This document shows, in pieces, positions 48,381 to 59,055 of a DNA stretch of 64,000 nt. Made by a program: the position numbers and the translations under genes. The notes beneath the pieces were generated by a model that ran no database searches, was not told the origin of the DNA, and saw only the letters and a list, made by a program, of their open reading frames with translations. The stretch comes from Halomonas sp. A11-A (GTDB taxonomy: Bacteria > Pseudomonadota > Gammaproteobacteria > Pseudomonadales > Halomonadaceae), in the NCBI RefSeq assembly GCF_003182195.1, contig NZ_QGTM01000016.1, forward strand, positions 1 to 64,000, given 5' to 3'. Positions within the stretch are counted from its first letter, which is position 1. Each line of letters begins with the position of its first letter.

Positions 48381-48395
48381 GCAGGTCGCGTGCCA
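48381..48395 (-). promoter_or_regulatory. sigma-54 promoter of the CrcZ-like RNA
   Basis: The minus strand reads TGGCACGCGACCTGC: GG (48394-48393), exactly 10 nt, GC (48382-48381), matching TGGCAC-N5-TTGC. The predicted start is about 48369. The sigma-54 activator gene cbrB is the next gene upstream. Confidence 0.85.
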
Positions 48396-48470
48396 TCTGA
48401 ATTTTATGCCTTATCTATCAGCGGTCTAGGAGGGTGGTGCCTGCTGGCTTCTGCGGCCGGGGCGGGAAAG

Positions 48471-48521
48471 TGTTACCCCTTGGGCTCCATCGTGGGGCAC
48501 CGGCTGTGTGGGACGGTAACA
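48471..48521. promoter_or_regulatory. candidate CbrB upstream activating sequence
   Basis: TGTTACC (48471-48477) and GGTAACA (48515-48521) are exact complements, about 105 and 149 bp upstream of the predicted start, a normal distance for sigma-54 enhancers. Pseudomonas CbrB sites are described as TGTTAC/GTAACA inverted repeats; the inner spacing here (37 nt) is wider than the one I recall. Confidence 0.6.
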
Positions 48522-48554
48522 AATGGCGCAGGATGGGGTGTCAGGCCCCCTGCG

Positions 48555-48586
48555 ACGGCGCCCGCGGCCTTGGCCGCGGGCGCCGT
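48555..48586 (-). terminator. stem-loop after cbrB
   Basis: ACGGCGCCCGCGGCC and GGCCGCGGGCGCCGT form a perfect 15-bp stem around two bases, about 55 nt after the cbrB stop. No U-tract follows, so it may act as a 3' stabiliser or weak terminator before the RNA gene. Confidence 0.55.
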
Positions 48587-48640
48587 ATCGTTGGTCGCAT
48601 AGACGATGGTCGCAGGGTGGCGCCTGAGGTGACAGGGCGC

Positions 48641-50037
<1,397 letters not shown>

Positions 50038-50041
<4 letters not shown>

Positions 50042-52977
50042 CGCGGTGTCTCACCCTCCTGTGGGTTCAGCGGCAGCCAGAGGCTGATGCGGGTGCCGCG
50101 TTCGCCCCCCGCCGGTGGGGACTCGATCTCGATCTGGCCGTGATGCTCGGCGACGATGCTGTAGACCAGCGGCAGGCCCAGCCCCGTGCCCTGGCCGGGC
50201 GGCTTGGTGGTGGTGAAGGGCTCGAAGAGGTGGTCGCGCATCCGTTCGTCGATGCCGTGGCCCTCGTCGGTGACGGTCAGCCTCAGCCCAGCCCCCTCGG
50301 GAGCCGCCTCGATGACGACCCGGTCGCCGGGGCCGCTGGCGTCGCGGGCGTTGCTGAGCAGGTTGACCATCACCTGCAGCAGCCGCTGGGCGTCGCCCTG
50401 GATGCAGGGCTCGGCGGGGCAGTGGTTCTCGAAGAGCACATCGTCGTCTGAGCGGGCGAGGTGGATCAAGTGGATGGCCTCGTCGACGACCTCGGCTAGG
50501 GAGACCGGGGCAAAGGCCTGTTCGCCCAGGTGGCGCCCCCCGTGGGCGAAGCCGACCAGCGAGGAGACGATCCGCGAGACGCGGTCGGTGAGCTGCTGGA
50601 TCTGCCCGGCGGTCTCGAGGACCTCGGGGTCCTCGGTATCGTAGCGCAGGTTCTGGGCCAGCGAGGAGATGCCGGTGATGGGGTTGCCGATCTCGTGGGC
50701 TATCCCGGCGGCCAACTGGCCGATGGAGGCGAGGCGGGCGGCGTGGACCAGCTCGTCCTCCAGCCACTTCATCTCGCTGTGGTCCTCCACCAGCACTACC
50801 ATGCCGCCGGGCTCGTTGTCGTCGCCGGCGAGCTCGGCCTTGTGCAGGCTGAGGTAGCGGATGCCGCCCTCGAGGGTGACCGGCTGCTTGTAGAGGTGGC
50901 TGTGCGACTCGGCCAGGATGCGGCCGAGCAGTTCCCCCCAGGGGGCCGGCAGGCTGTCGCGGCGGGCGCCGATCACGCTGGCGCCGTCGATGCCGCTGAG
51001 GGTGGCCAGGGCGTCGTTCCACATCAGCAGCTCGCCGTCCTCGCCGAAGGCGCAGAGCCCCACCGGCAGGCGGGTCAGGGTGCGGCGGTGGTAGCGGCGC
51101 AGGCCGTCGAGCTCCCTGGCCAGGCCGGTGAGCCGCGAACGGTAGGCCTCCAGGCGGCTCTCCACATAGTGGATGTCCTCGGTGGCGCCGGTGCTGCCCT
51201 GGCGATAGGGCAGGTAGCGGTCGACGATGTCCTGGGCCACGGAGGGGCCCATCAGGCCGGAGAGGTTGGCCTGTAGGCGGTCGCGCAGCCGGCGCAGGGC
51301 GTAGGGGCGACCGTCCAGGGGGGAGAGCCCCAGGTCGTCGAGTGCCCGGTCGACTTCGCGGCGGGCGACCTCATCGCCCAGGGCACGAGCCAGGCAGGCC
51401 TTGAACTCCTCGCCGTTGGCGGCGTCCAGCGGCAGGCGCTTGGGGCGGATCACCGCGTCCACCGAGCAGGCCTCGGCCGCCGCCCGCTCCCCCTCGGAGG
51501 TGGGGGTGGCCAGGGAGACGAGGATGAAGACCAGGGCGTTGCTGGCCAGGGAGACCAGGGTGATCACGTACCACTCCGGCTCGCTGGCCAGGGCCTCGAG
51601 GCCGGGAGGAATGACCACCAGCGCGGGCAGGCCGGTGAGCAGCGGCCCCCACAGGCCGAGCAGCCATACCAGCAGGCCCACCACCAGCCCCGAGACCATG
51701 CCCTTGCGGTTGGCGCCGGGCCAGTAGAGCAGGGCCAGCAGCCCCGGCAGGCACTGGGCCATGCCGACGAAGGCGGCCAGCGCCAGAGTGGTGAGGTCGT
51801 GATGCACCCCCACGGTGCGGTAGAAGAGCCAGCCGCCCAGCACCACGGCGCCCACCAGGGCGCGGCGCAGCCATAGCAGCCAGCGGTAGAGGTTCAGCTG
51901 GGCCTCGGGGGGGTGGGCCACCAGCAGCACGTGGTTGAGGATCATGCCGGCCAGGGCCAGGGCGATCAGCACCATGGTAGCGCTGGTGGCGGCAAGCCCC
52001 GCGATGAAGGCCAGCGACTGGATCCACAGCGACTCCGACAGCCCGAAGGCCAGATAGGCGGAGGGCAGGAGATCGCCGGCGCCGAGACGCTGTCCCGCCC
52101 ACAGGATCAGCGGCACCGGCAGCGCCATCAGCAGCAGGAAGAGCGGCAGCGCCCAGCTGGCCTGGAGCAGGGTGTGGCGGGAGTGGGTCTCGGTAAAGGT
52201 GATGTGGAAGATGTGCGGCATCAGCAGGGCCGCGGCGAAGAAGAGCAGCAGCAGGGTGCGCCAGTGGGCGGGGTCGGGCTGTATCACGTCGGCCTGGAAG
52301 GCCTGGCCGGGGCCGTCGAGCCAGGTCTGCAGGTCGGCGGGGCCGTCGAAGACCACGAACAGCGAGAAGGCGCCGAGGCCCAGCATGGCGACCAGCTTGA
52401 CCAGCGAGGAGAGGGCGATCACCGCCAGCAGGCTGTCATGGTGGCCATTCACGCGGCCCTGGCGGGCGCCGAACAGCATGGCGAACAGCGCGATCATGGT
52501 GCAGAAGGCCAGCGCCAGCAGCGACGGCGAGGCGGCACCGGTCATCAGGAAGATGGCATCGCCCATGGTCTGCACCTGCAGGGCCAGCAGTGGCAGCACC
52601 GCCAGCAGGCTGATCAGGGTGATCAGGGTACCGACCCAGCGCGAGCGGAAGCGGAAGGCGAACAGGTCGGAGAGCGAGGCGAGCTGGTAGGTGCGGGTCA
52701 TGCGCTGGATCGGCACCAGCAGCACCGGGGCGAGCAGGAAGGCTCCGGCCACCCCCAGGTAGTAGGCCAGGTAGCCATAGCCGGAGGTGGAGGCGAGCTC
52801 CAGGCTGCCGTAGATGGCCCAGGCGCTGGCGTAGACCCCGAGCGCCAGGGTGTAGACCAGCGGGTGACGGGTGATGCGCGTGCCGATCAGCCCGCGCTCC
52901 ACTGCCAGGGCACAGAGGAAGAGCACCAGCAGGAAGCCGGTGCCCAGGGCGAACATCCCGGCCAGGCTAGCGTTCAT
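50038..52977 (-). CDS. cbrA: transporter-fused sensor histidine kinase CbrA
   Basis: 979 residues, the size of Pseudomonas CbrA (about 980). The N-terminal 500 residues are an SLC5-type sodium/solute symporter domain with 12-13 hydrophobic segments (start [20 protein letters not shown], later [16 protein letters not shown]). A linker and PAS-like domain (about 640-720, [19 protein letters not shown]) are followed by HisKA with phospho-His in [20 protein letters not shown] and HATPase_c motifs ([30 protein letters not shown]). CbrA links substrate transport (histidine in Pseudomonas) with CbrB phosphorylation. The ligand here is unknown. Confidence 0.93.
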
Positions 52978-53143
52978 CGAGCTTCCTCTTTTGCTCCAGC
53001 CACAGGGTCAGCGCGATCAGCACCCCCCAGATGAGGAAGGGGCGATACCAGGCCACGCCGGGGCTGGCCCAGCCGCTCATCATCAGCGGCGAGAGCAGGT
53101 AGCCACCGAGCACCAGGAACAGCAGGATGCGATAGACGTACAT
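52967..53143 (-). CDS. cbrX: small membrane protein upstream of cbrA, CbrX-like
   Basis: 58 residues, too short for usual ORF cut-offs. The sequence starts MYVYRILLFLVLGGYLLSPL and has a second hydrophobic segment (FLIWGVLIALTLWLE) then a charged end QKRKLDER: two membrane helices. ATG 53143 follows GAGAGG, 9 bp after the gluQ stop, and the end overlaps the cbrA start by 11 nt, indicating translational coupling. Pseudomonas has a small coupled ORF, cbrX, in this place. Its function is not settled. Confidence 0.78.
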   Translation of the reverse strand: MYVYRILLFLVLGGYLLSPLMMSGWASPGVAWYRPFLIWGVLIALTLWLEQKRKLDER

Positions 53144-53152
53144 GGGTGCCTC

Positions 53153-54049
53153 TCAGCCGGACCGGAGCGCATCGCGCGTTCGGTGTGGCTCGGGGCGGAT
53201 GCGGGAGACCTGCCAGTGGGCGATGGCCCAGGCGAGCTGCTCCACCACGGGCGCCTCGCGGAGCACGGCGGGCGGGGCCTGGTCCAGGGCCACGAGGGCG
53301 GCATGCAGCAGGGGGCGCACCGCATCGTCAGCGGTGGGCAGGGCCGGGGCCAGGTTCTGCTTGGAGAGCTTCTGGCCCCCCTCGCCGATGATCAGCGGTA
53401 GGTGCAGGTAGCGCGGCGCGGGGTAGTCCAGGGCGTGCTGCAGCTGTCGCTGCCAGGGGGTATTGTCGAGCAGGTCGAAGCCGCGCACCACGTCGCTGAT
53501 CCCCTGCTCGGCGTCGTCCACCACCACGGCGAGCTGGTAGGCCCAGAGGCCATCCTTGCGCTTGAGCACCACGTCGCCGAGCTCGGTCGGATCGAAGCGC
53601 TGCTCGCCGAAGAGGCGGTCCTGCCAGACCACCGGACGTAGGCCCAGGTCGCTGCGCAGCCGCCAGGCCACTGGCCTGCCGGGCTCGCGCACGCCCTCCC
53701 GGCACCAGCCGGGGTAGACCGCCTGCTCGCGCCACTGCTTGCGCGAGCAGCTGCAGGGGTAGGCCAGGCCGAGGGTGATCAGGCGGTCGAGGGCGGCCTG
53801 GTAGGCGTCGTCACGGTCGTGCTGCCAGAGCACCGGGCCGTCCCAGTGCAGGCCGAAGGCCGTGAGCTGGCGCTGGATCTCGTCGGCGGCACCCGGCGGG
53901 CAGCGCGGCGGGTCGATGTCCTCGATGCGCAGCCACCACTCGCCGCCGGCGCGGCGGGCATCCAGGAAGCTGGCCAGGGCGGCCACCAGCGAACCGAAGT
54001 GCAGCGGGCCCGACGGGGTCGGGGCGAAGCGGCCGCGGTAATGGCTCAT
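53153..54049 (-). CDS. gluQ: glutamyl-Q tRNA(Asp) synthetase
   Basis: 298 residues. GluQRS attaches glutamate to queuosine of tRNA-Asp. It is a GluRS-like catalytic core without the anticodon domain. The start [20 protein letters not shown] has the HIGH motif (HFGS), a zinc knuckle (CSCSRKQW...YPGWC) is at about 98-115, and KLSKQN is the KMSKS motif. It lies after dksA, the usual gammaproteobacterial pair, and leads into cbrX-cbrA-cbrB. Confidence 0.95.
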   Translation of the reverse strand: MSHYRGRFAPTPSGPLHFGSLVAALASFLDARRAGGEWWLRIEDIDPPRCPPGAADEIQRQLTAFGLHWDGPVLWQHDRDDAYQAALDRLITLGLAYPCSCSRKQWREQAVYPGWCREGVREPGRPVAWRLRSDLGLRPVVWQDRLFGEQRFDPTELGDVVLKRKDGLWAYQLAVVVDDAEQGISDVVRGFDLLDNTPWQRQLQHALDYPAPRYLHLPLIIGEGGQKLSKQNLAPALPTADDAVRPLLHAALVALDQAPPAVLREAPVVEQLAWAIAHWQVSRIRPEPHRTRDALRSG

Positions 54050-54075
54050 GGGCGGCTCCCGCCATCAGACGCGCG

Positions 54076-54099
54076 AACGGGCACCCAGGGGTGCCCGTT
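54076..54099 (-). terminator. stem-loop between dksA and gluQ
   Basis: AACGGGCACCC and GGGTGCCCGTT form an 11-bp perfect stem 35 bp after the dksA stop. No U-tract follows on the minus strand, so some readthrough into gluQ is likely. Confidence 0.55.
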
Positions 54100-54133
54100 G
54101 CGAGGGTTCATGCAGGCCATCGGCATGCCTGGA

Positions 54134-54571
54134 TCAGCCGCCCAGCTGCTTTTCCTTGAGCTCGGCCAGCGTCTTGCAGTCAACGCACAGGGTGGCCGTG
54201 GGGCGAGCCTCGAGGCGGCGGATGCCGATCTCGACGCCGCAGGCCTCGCAGAAGCCGTAGTCATCCTCGTCGATCTTGTCGAGGGTCTCGTTGATCTTCT
54301 TGAGCAGCTTGCGCTCGCGATCCCGGGTGCGCAGCTCCAGGCTGAAGCCCTCCTCCTGGGTGGCGCGGTCGGCCGGGTCGGCGTAGTTGTTCGCCTCTTC
54401 CTGCAGGTGACGCACGGTGCGGTCCACCTCTTCCATGAGCTCCTGCTTCCAGCCCAGCAGGATCTGTCGGAAGTGCTCCAGCTGCTTCTCGTTCATGTAC
54501 TCTTCACCCGCCGCCGGCTCGTAGGGGGTGAATTTCTTGGGCGCTTCCGTTTTCTTGTCGGCTACTGGCAT
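54134..54571 (-). CDS. dksA: RNA polymerase-binding transcription factor DksA
   Basis: 145 residues. DksA enters the polymerase secondary channel and works with ppGpp. The coiled coil carries the acidic tip YADPADRATQEEGFSLELRTRD (first 20 residues diagnostic), and the C4 zinc finger reads CEACG...LCVDC. MNEKQLEHFRQILLGWKQEL is the conserved N-terminal helix; the first 25 residues are a variable tail. Confidence 0.97.
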   Translation of the reverse strand: MPVADKKTEAPKKFTPYEPAAGEEYMNEKQLEHFRQILLGWKQELMEEVDRTVRHLQEEANNYADPADRATQEEGFSLELRTRDRERKLLKKINETLDKIDEDDYGFCEACGVEIGIRRLEARPTATLCVDCKTLAELKEKQLGG

Positions 54572-54807
54572 GGGACTGCCTCGTTACTTGAGTGACTGCT
54601 GATCAATACCCGCCGCGATGCAAGGTATCTCACGCCAAAGGGATGCTTGTTTAGCCCAAATATCGGGGCTTTGCAACCTCGCTCTCCCCGCTGGCTGCGG
54701 CCTTGCCACCAAAGTCGCTACACTAGGGACCCTCAGTCATATGACACTCTGACCACGCCGCGGGAGCAAGGCTCCCGGGCGTCGGTCGTCTACCACAGGA
54801 GCCCGCC

Positions 54808-55965
54808 ATGGCGTGGAATGCACGCATCGACCAGGTTGCCCCCTTCCGGGTGATGAGCCTGCTGGAAACCGCCCAGGCCCGCGAGGCGGCCGGCCACGAC
54901 GTCATCCACCTGGAGGTGGGCGAGCCCGACTTTCCCACCCCGGCGCCGGTGGTGGCAGCCGGCCAGGCGGCCCTGGCCGCGGGCCATACCCGCTATACGC
55001 CGGCGGCGGGGCTGCCGGCGCTGCGCGAGGCGATCGCCGGCCACTATTCGCACTTCGGTGCCGAGGTGGACCCCCGACGGATCCTGGTGACCCCCGGCGC
55101 CTCCGGGGCGCTGCTGCTGGCCAGCCAGCTGCTCGCCGGCCCCGGCGACCGCGTGCTGATGGCCGACCCCAACTACCCCTGCAACCGCCACTTCATGGCC
55201 CTGGCCGGCGCCGAGGTGGACGCCGTACCGGTGGGGCCGGCCAGCGGCTGGCAGCTGGATGCTGGCCTTATCGAGGCCCACTGGCGCGACACCACCCGGC
55301 TGGCGATGCTGGCCACCCCCTCGAACCCTACCGGCCATATGCTCGACGAGGCGCATCTGGCGGCCGTTGCCGCGACGGTGGCGGCGAGGGGCGGCCACCT
55401 GCTGGTGGATGAGATCTACCAGGGGCTCTGCTATGACCTCGCGCCGCTCTCAGTGGCCGCGATCACCGCGGACGCCTTCGTGGTCAATAGCTTCTCCAAG
55501 TACTTCGGCATGACCGGCTGGCGCCTGGGCTGGCTGCTGGCACCCGAGGTCGCGGTGGAACCGCTCACCCGGCTGGCCCAGAACGTCTTCCTGGCCGCCC
55601 CCACCCCGGCCCAGCACGCCGCCCTGGCAGCCTTCACGCCCGAGTGCCGAGAGCTCCTGGAGGCCCGTCGCCACGAGCTGTCACGTCGACGCGACGCCCT
55701 GCTGGCGGCCCTGGCGCCCCTGGGGCTTGCGCCTTCGCTGCCGCCCCAGGGGGCCTTCTACCTGTGGCTCGATATCTCCCGCTACAGCGACGACAGCCAG
55801 GCCTTCTGCCGGCGCCTGCTGGAGGAGGAGAACGTGGCGATCACGCCGGGGGTCGACTTCGCCCTCGCAGGCGGCGAGCATCACGTGCGCATCGCCTTCA
55901 CCACCGGCGTCGCGCGGCTGGAGGAGGCGGTGGCGCGCCTCGCACGCTTCCTGGCCCGGCAGTAG
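54808..55965 (+). CDS. class I/II pyridoxal-phosphate aminotransferase
   Basis: 385 residues. The substrate is not clear. The PLP Lys is in NSFSKYFGMTGWRLGWLLAP (Lys about 236); other family marks are LEVGEPDFPTP, TPGASGALLLASQ, ATPSNPTGHML and the C-terminal Arg in HVRIAFTTG. It resembles AspC/AlaT-like enzymes of subgroup I-gamma. An AGGAG lies before ATG 54808. It is 9 bp before sfsA. Confidence 0.9.
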   Translation: MAWNARIDQVAPFRVMSLLETAQAREAAGHDVIHLEVGEPDFPTPAPVVAAGQAALAAGHTRYTPAAGLPALREAIAGHYSHFGAEVDPRRILVTPGASGALLLASQLLAGPGDRVLMADPNYPCNRHFMALAGAEVDAVPVGPASGWQLDAGLIEAHWRDTTRLAMLATPSNPTGHMLDEAHLAAVAATVAARGGHLLVDEIYQGLCYDLAPLSVAAITADAFVVNSFSKYFGMTGWRLGWLLAPEVAVEPLTRLAQNVFLAAPTPAQHAALAAFTPECRELLEARRHELSRRRDALLAALAPLGLAPSLPPQGAFYLWLDISRYSDDSQAFCRRLLEEENVAITPGVDFALAGGEHHVRIAFTTGVARLEEAVARLARFLARQ

Positions 55966-55974
55966 GGGGCGCGC

Positions 55975-56733
55975 ATGGATTACCCCGAGCTGGTGCCGGG
56001 CACGCTGCTGCGGCGCTACAAGCGCTTCCTCGCCGACGTGCGCCTCGACGACGGCCGCGAGGTCACCGCCCACTGCCCCAATACCGGCTCCATGCGGGCC
56101 GTGAACGTGCCGGGCTGCCGGGTGTGGCTCTCGCCCAGCGACAATCCAGCGCGCAAGCTGGCCTGGACCTGGGAGCTGATCGAGCTGCCCCAGCCTGATG
56201 GCACCCTGGCCGCCGCCTCGGTGCAGACCGGGCGGGCCAACCGCATCGTCGAGGAGGCCCTGCGCGAGGGCCGGGTGCCCGGGCTCACCGGCTACGCCGA
56301 CCTGAAGCGCGAGGCGAAGGTGGTGCTGGAGAAGGGGCTTTCGGCGCGGCTCGACTTCCGCCTGGATGACCCCGCGCGCGGTAGCGCCTTCGTGGAGGTC
56401 AAGCAGGTCACCCTGAAGGAAGCCGACGGCCACGGCTACTTCCCCGACGCGGTGAGCGAGCGGGGCCGCAAGCATCTGGAGGTGCTGGCGGCGCTGGCCG
56501 AGCGCGGCCAGCGCGCGGTGCTGCTGTTCTGCGTGGCCCACGAGGGCATCGAGGACGTGGCGCCGGCGGCCCACCTGGACCCTGCCTATGCGGCGACCCT
56601 GCGCACGGCGGCGGCGCGCGGCGTTGAAGTGCTGGCGCAGCGCTGCGAGGTGGTGCGGCTAGGTGATTCGCCGGTGGCGATTCGCCTCGGGGCGCCGCTG
56701 CCGGTGGCTCTCGAGCGACGCTTCACCGGTTGA
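55975..56733 (+). CDS. sfsA: SfsA family protein (DNA-binding/sugar fermentation stimulation)
   Basis: 252 residues. SfsA has an OB-fold N-terminal domain and a nuclease-like C-terminal domain; it was named from a maltose phenotype in E. coli. Conserved: RRYKRFLADVRLDDGREVTAHCPNTGSM (first 20 residues diagnostic), FVEVKQVTLKE with the PD-(D/E)xK-like Glu-Val-Lys, and FPDAVSERGRKHLEVL. It follows the aminotransferase and precedes a bidirectional stem-loop. Confidence 0.95.
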   Translation: MDYPELVPGTLLRRYKRFLADVRLDDGREVTAHCPNTGSMRAVNVPGCRVWLSPSDNPARKLAWTWELIELPQPDGTLAAASVQTGRANRIVEEALREGRVPGLTGYADLKREAKVVLEKGLSARLDFRLDDPARGSAFVEVKQVTLKEADGHGYFPDAVSERGRKHLEVLAALAERGQRAVLLFCVAHEGIEDVAPAAHLDPAYAATLRTAAARGVEVLAQRCEVVRLGDSPVAIRLGAPLPVALERRFTG

Positions 56734-56736
56734 GCG

Positions 56737-56763
56737 CCGGCCGGGCAGGCCTTGCCCGGCCGG
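56737..56763. terminator. stem-loop between convergent sfsA and DUF4426 genes
   Basis: CCGGCCGGGCA and TGCCCGGCCGG form an 11-bp perfect stem with a 5-nt loop, 4 bp after sfsA and 8 bp from the next gene's stop. Confidence 0.7.
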
Positions 56764-56770
56764 TGGGGGT

Positions 56771-57226
56771 TCACCGGTCGATGTAGAAGCGCTGGATGAA
56801 GCTGACCTGGGCCGGCTCGGCGTTGCGGTCGTGGAGGACCTCCAGGTCGAAGCGCATCGCCTCGTCGTCGTGGATGCGGAATACCGCTATCTGGGAGGGG
56901 GCGTCGCCGCTGCGCAGGGTGCGAAAGCTCAGCGGGGTGCGGGCGTCGCCGCTGGCGAGTCCCCCGACCGTCCCGTTCACCGAGACCGGCAGGGCGCGGG
57001 TGGTGCCGTCCTCGCGCTCCTCGAGCACGCTGACGTTGAGCAGCGCCATCACCTGGCTGCGCTGGATATTGTGCTCGCGGGCGACTTCCTCGGGCAGGAA
57101 GCTGGTGTTCACCGCGCTGTAGTGGACCTGATAGTTGCCGACCTGCTCGTACTGCTGGGCGGCGGCGGTGCCGGCCAGCAGCATCAGGCCGGCGGCGAGC
57201 AGGCCCTTCAGGACGCCTTGCCTCAT
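56771..57226 (-). CDS. DUF4426 periplasmic protein
   Basis: 151 residues. A signal peptide is visible (MRQGVLKGLLAAGLMLLAGTAAAQQ, cut after the AAA stretch). The mature part shows YQVHYSAVNTSFLPEEVA...LLNVSVLE and a C-terminal VSFIQRFYIDR, matching DUF4426 proteins of Pseudomonas and relatives, function unknown. ATG 57226 is chosen because the frame upstream overlaps metW. It follows metW closely on the same strand, a recurrent neighbourhood. Confidence 0.85.
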   Translation of the reverse strand: MRQGVLKGLLAAGLMLLAGTAAAQQYEQVGNYQVHYSAVNTSFLPEEVAREHNIQRSQVMALLNVSVLEEREDGTTRALPVSVNGTVGGLASGDARTPLSFRTLRSGDAPSQIAVFRIHDDEAMRFDLEVLHDRNAEPAQVSFIQRFYIDR

Positions 57227-57252
57227 CGTGAACCCTCTTTGCCGTTGCCGGG

Positions 57253-57855
57253 TCAGGCGCGTCGGGTGACCCGGAAGATCGCGATTTCGCCGAACAGGTT
57301 GGGCCACAGCCGCGAGGTCCAGTGTCCCTCGTGGTCGCCGATGCCCACCGCCCGGTCGACGATGATCAGACCCTTGTCGCGGCAGAGTTGTTCAAAGTCG
57401 TTGAAGGTCGAGAGGTGGATGTTGGGGGTGTCGTACCAGGCGTGGGGCAGCGACTTGGAGACCGGCATGTAGCCGCGGATCCCCAAGTGCACGCGATGGC
57501 GCCAGTAGGCGAAGTTGGGGAAGGTGATGATCGCCTCGCTGGCCACCCGCAGCATCTCGTCGAGCATGCGGTCGGGGCGGCGCAGCGCCTGCAGGGCCTG
57601 GGTCATGATCACCAGGTCGCAGGCGTCGTCATCGAAGTTGGCGAGCCCCTCGTCGAGGTTCTGCTCGATGACGTTGACGCCGCGGGCGATGCAGGCGGTG
57701 ATGCCGTCCGGGTCGATCTCCAGGCCGTAGCCGGTGACGTTCTTGTCGCGCGCCAGGGCCGCCAGCAGGCTGCCATCGCCGCAGGCCAGGTCGAGGATGC
57801 GGGCGTTCGGGGGCACCCAGTCGTGGATCAGCTTGAAGTCGGGGCGGTTCATCAT
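57253..57855 (-). CDS. metW: methionine biosynthesis protein MetW
   Basis: 200 residues, a class I methyltransferase-like fold ([18 protein letters not shown], then [16 protein letters not shown]). MetW works with MetX in homoserine acylation; a methyltransferase activity is not shown. Its ATG overlaps the metX stop (ATGA), so the two are made together. Confidence 0.95.
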   Translation of the reverse strand: MMNRPDFKLIHDWVPPNARILDLACGDGSLLAALARDKNVTGYGLEIDPDGITACIARGVNVIEQNLDEGLANFDDDACDLVIMTQALQALRRPDRMLDEMLRVASEAIITFPNFAYWRHRVHLGIRGYMPVSKSLPHAWYDTPNIHLSTFNDFEQLCRDKGLIIVDRAVGIGDHEGHWTSRLWPNLFGEIAIFRVTRRA

Positions 57856-59009
57856 GCGCGCGTCTCCAGGCCGAGGTCGCCGGCCACGCGGTCCATGAAG
57901 GCGGCGAACACCGCCTGATAGCGGGGTTCCGGCATCAGGAAGGCGTCGTGGCCGTGGGTCGAGTCGATGTTGGCGTAGCTGACCGGCTTGCCGGCGCGCA
58001 CCAGGGCGTTGACCAGTTCCCGGGAGCGCGAGGGCGGGAAGCGCCAGTCGGTGGTGAAGCTGACCACCAGGAAGGGGCAGGTGGCGGGGGCCAGCGCCCG
58101 GGCCAGGTCGCCGCCGTGGGCCGCGGCCGGGTCGAAGTAGTCCAGCGCCTTGGTCATCAGCAGGTAGGTGTTGGCATCGAAGGAGGTGGAGAAGGTGTCG
58201 CCCTGATAGCGCAGGTAGGACTCCACCTGGAACTCCACGTCGAAGCCGAAGTTGAGGTCGTCGGTGCGCAGGTCGCGCCCGAACTTGCTGCCCATGGCGT
58301 CCTCGGAGAGGTAGGTGATGTGCCCCACCATGCGGGCCAGCTTGAGGCCGCGGCGCGGCACGGTGCCGTGCTCGGTGTACCAGCCGTCGTGGAAGTCCGG
58401 ATCCGAGCGGATCGCCTGGCGGGCGACCTCATTGAAGGCGATGTTCTGCGCCGATAGCTTGGGGGTGGCGGCGATCACTGCGGCACTGGCGACCCGCTCC
58501 GGGTAGGCCAGCGTCCACTGCAGCGCCTGCATGCCGCCGAGGCTGCCGCCGATCACCGCGGCGAAGCGCTCTATCTCCAGGCGATCGGCCAGCCGCGCCT
58601 GGCTGTTCACCCAGTCGCCCACCGTCATCATGGGAAACTCCGGCCCCCACAGCCGGCCGCTCTCGGGGTTCTCGCAGCTGGGGCCGGTGCTGCCGTGGCA
58701 GCCCCCCAGGTTGTTGAGCGAGACCACGAAGAAGCGGTTGGTGTCGATGGACTTGCCGGGGCCGATATGGGCGTCCCACCAGCCCGGCTTGCGTTCGTCG
58801 TCGCGGTGGTAGCCGGCCGCATGGTGGTGGCCGGAGAGCGCGTGGCAGATCAGCACCGCGTTGGAGCGTTCGGCGTTGAGGGTGCCATAGGTCTCGTAGA
58901 CGAGGTCATAGGCCGGCAGCGTCCTGCCGCAGGCCAGGGCCAGGGGGTCGTCGAAGTGCGCCGTCTGGGGCGTCACCAGGCCGACCGAGTCACCAGGAAA
59001 CTCGGGCAT
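57852..59009 (-). CDS. metX: homoserine O-acyltransferase MetX
   Basis: 385 residues of the alpha/beta hydrolase fold. MetX activates homoserine for methionine synthesis. The nucleophile Ser lies in [16 protein letters not shown] (elbow GGSLGG), the Asp in [15 protein letters not shown] and the His in STHGHDAFL. Enzymes of this group use acetyl- or succinyl-CoA; pairing with metW is common for the succinyl-type, but the donor is not decided here. Confidence 0.95.
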   Translation of the reverse strand: MPEFPGDSVGLVTPQTAHFDDPLALACGRTLPAYDLVYETYGTLNAERSNAVLICHALSGHHHAAGYHRDDERKPGWWDAHIGPGKSIDTNRFFVVSLNNLGGCHGSTGPSCENPESGRLWGPEFPMMTVGDWVNSQARLADRLEIERFAAVIGGSLGGMQALQWTLAYPERVASAAVIAATPKLSAQNIAFNEVARQAIRSDPDFHDGWYTEHGTVPRRGLKLARMVGHITYLSEDAMGSKFGRDLRTDDLNFGFDVEFQVESYLRYQGDTFSTSFDANTYLLMTKALDYFDPAAAHGGDLARALAPATCPFLVVSFTTDWRFPPSRSRELVNALVRAGKPVSYANIDSTHGHDAFLMPEPRYQAVFAAFMDRVAGDLGLETRA

Positions 59010-59055
59010 CAGTCGTTCCGTGTCCAGTCGTTGCGGTGGGCGCTGAGGGCGGGCC

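Noticed and set aside
48046..48396. 116-codon minus-strand ORF in the cbrB-pcnB gap
   Set aside because: Asn/Thr/Arg low-complexity product arising from the AAC-AAC repeats. It starts upstream of the predicted transcript start, has no ribosome binding site I can see and no family.
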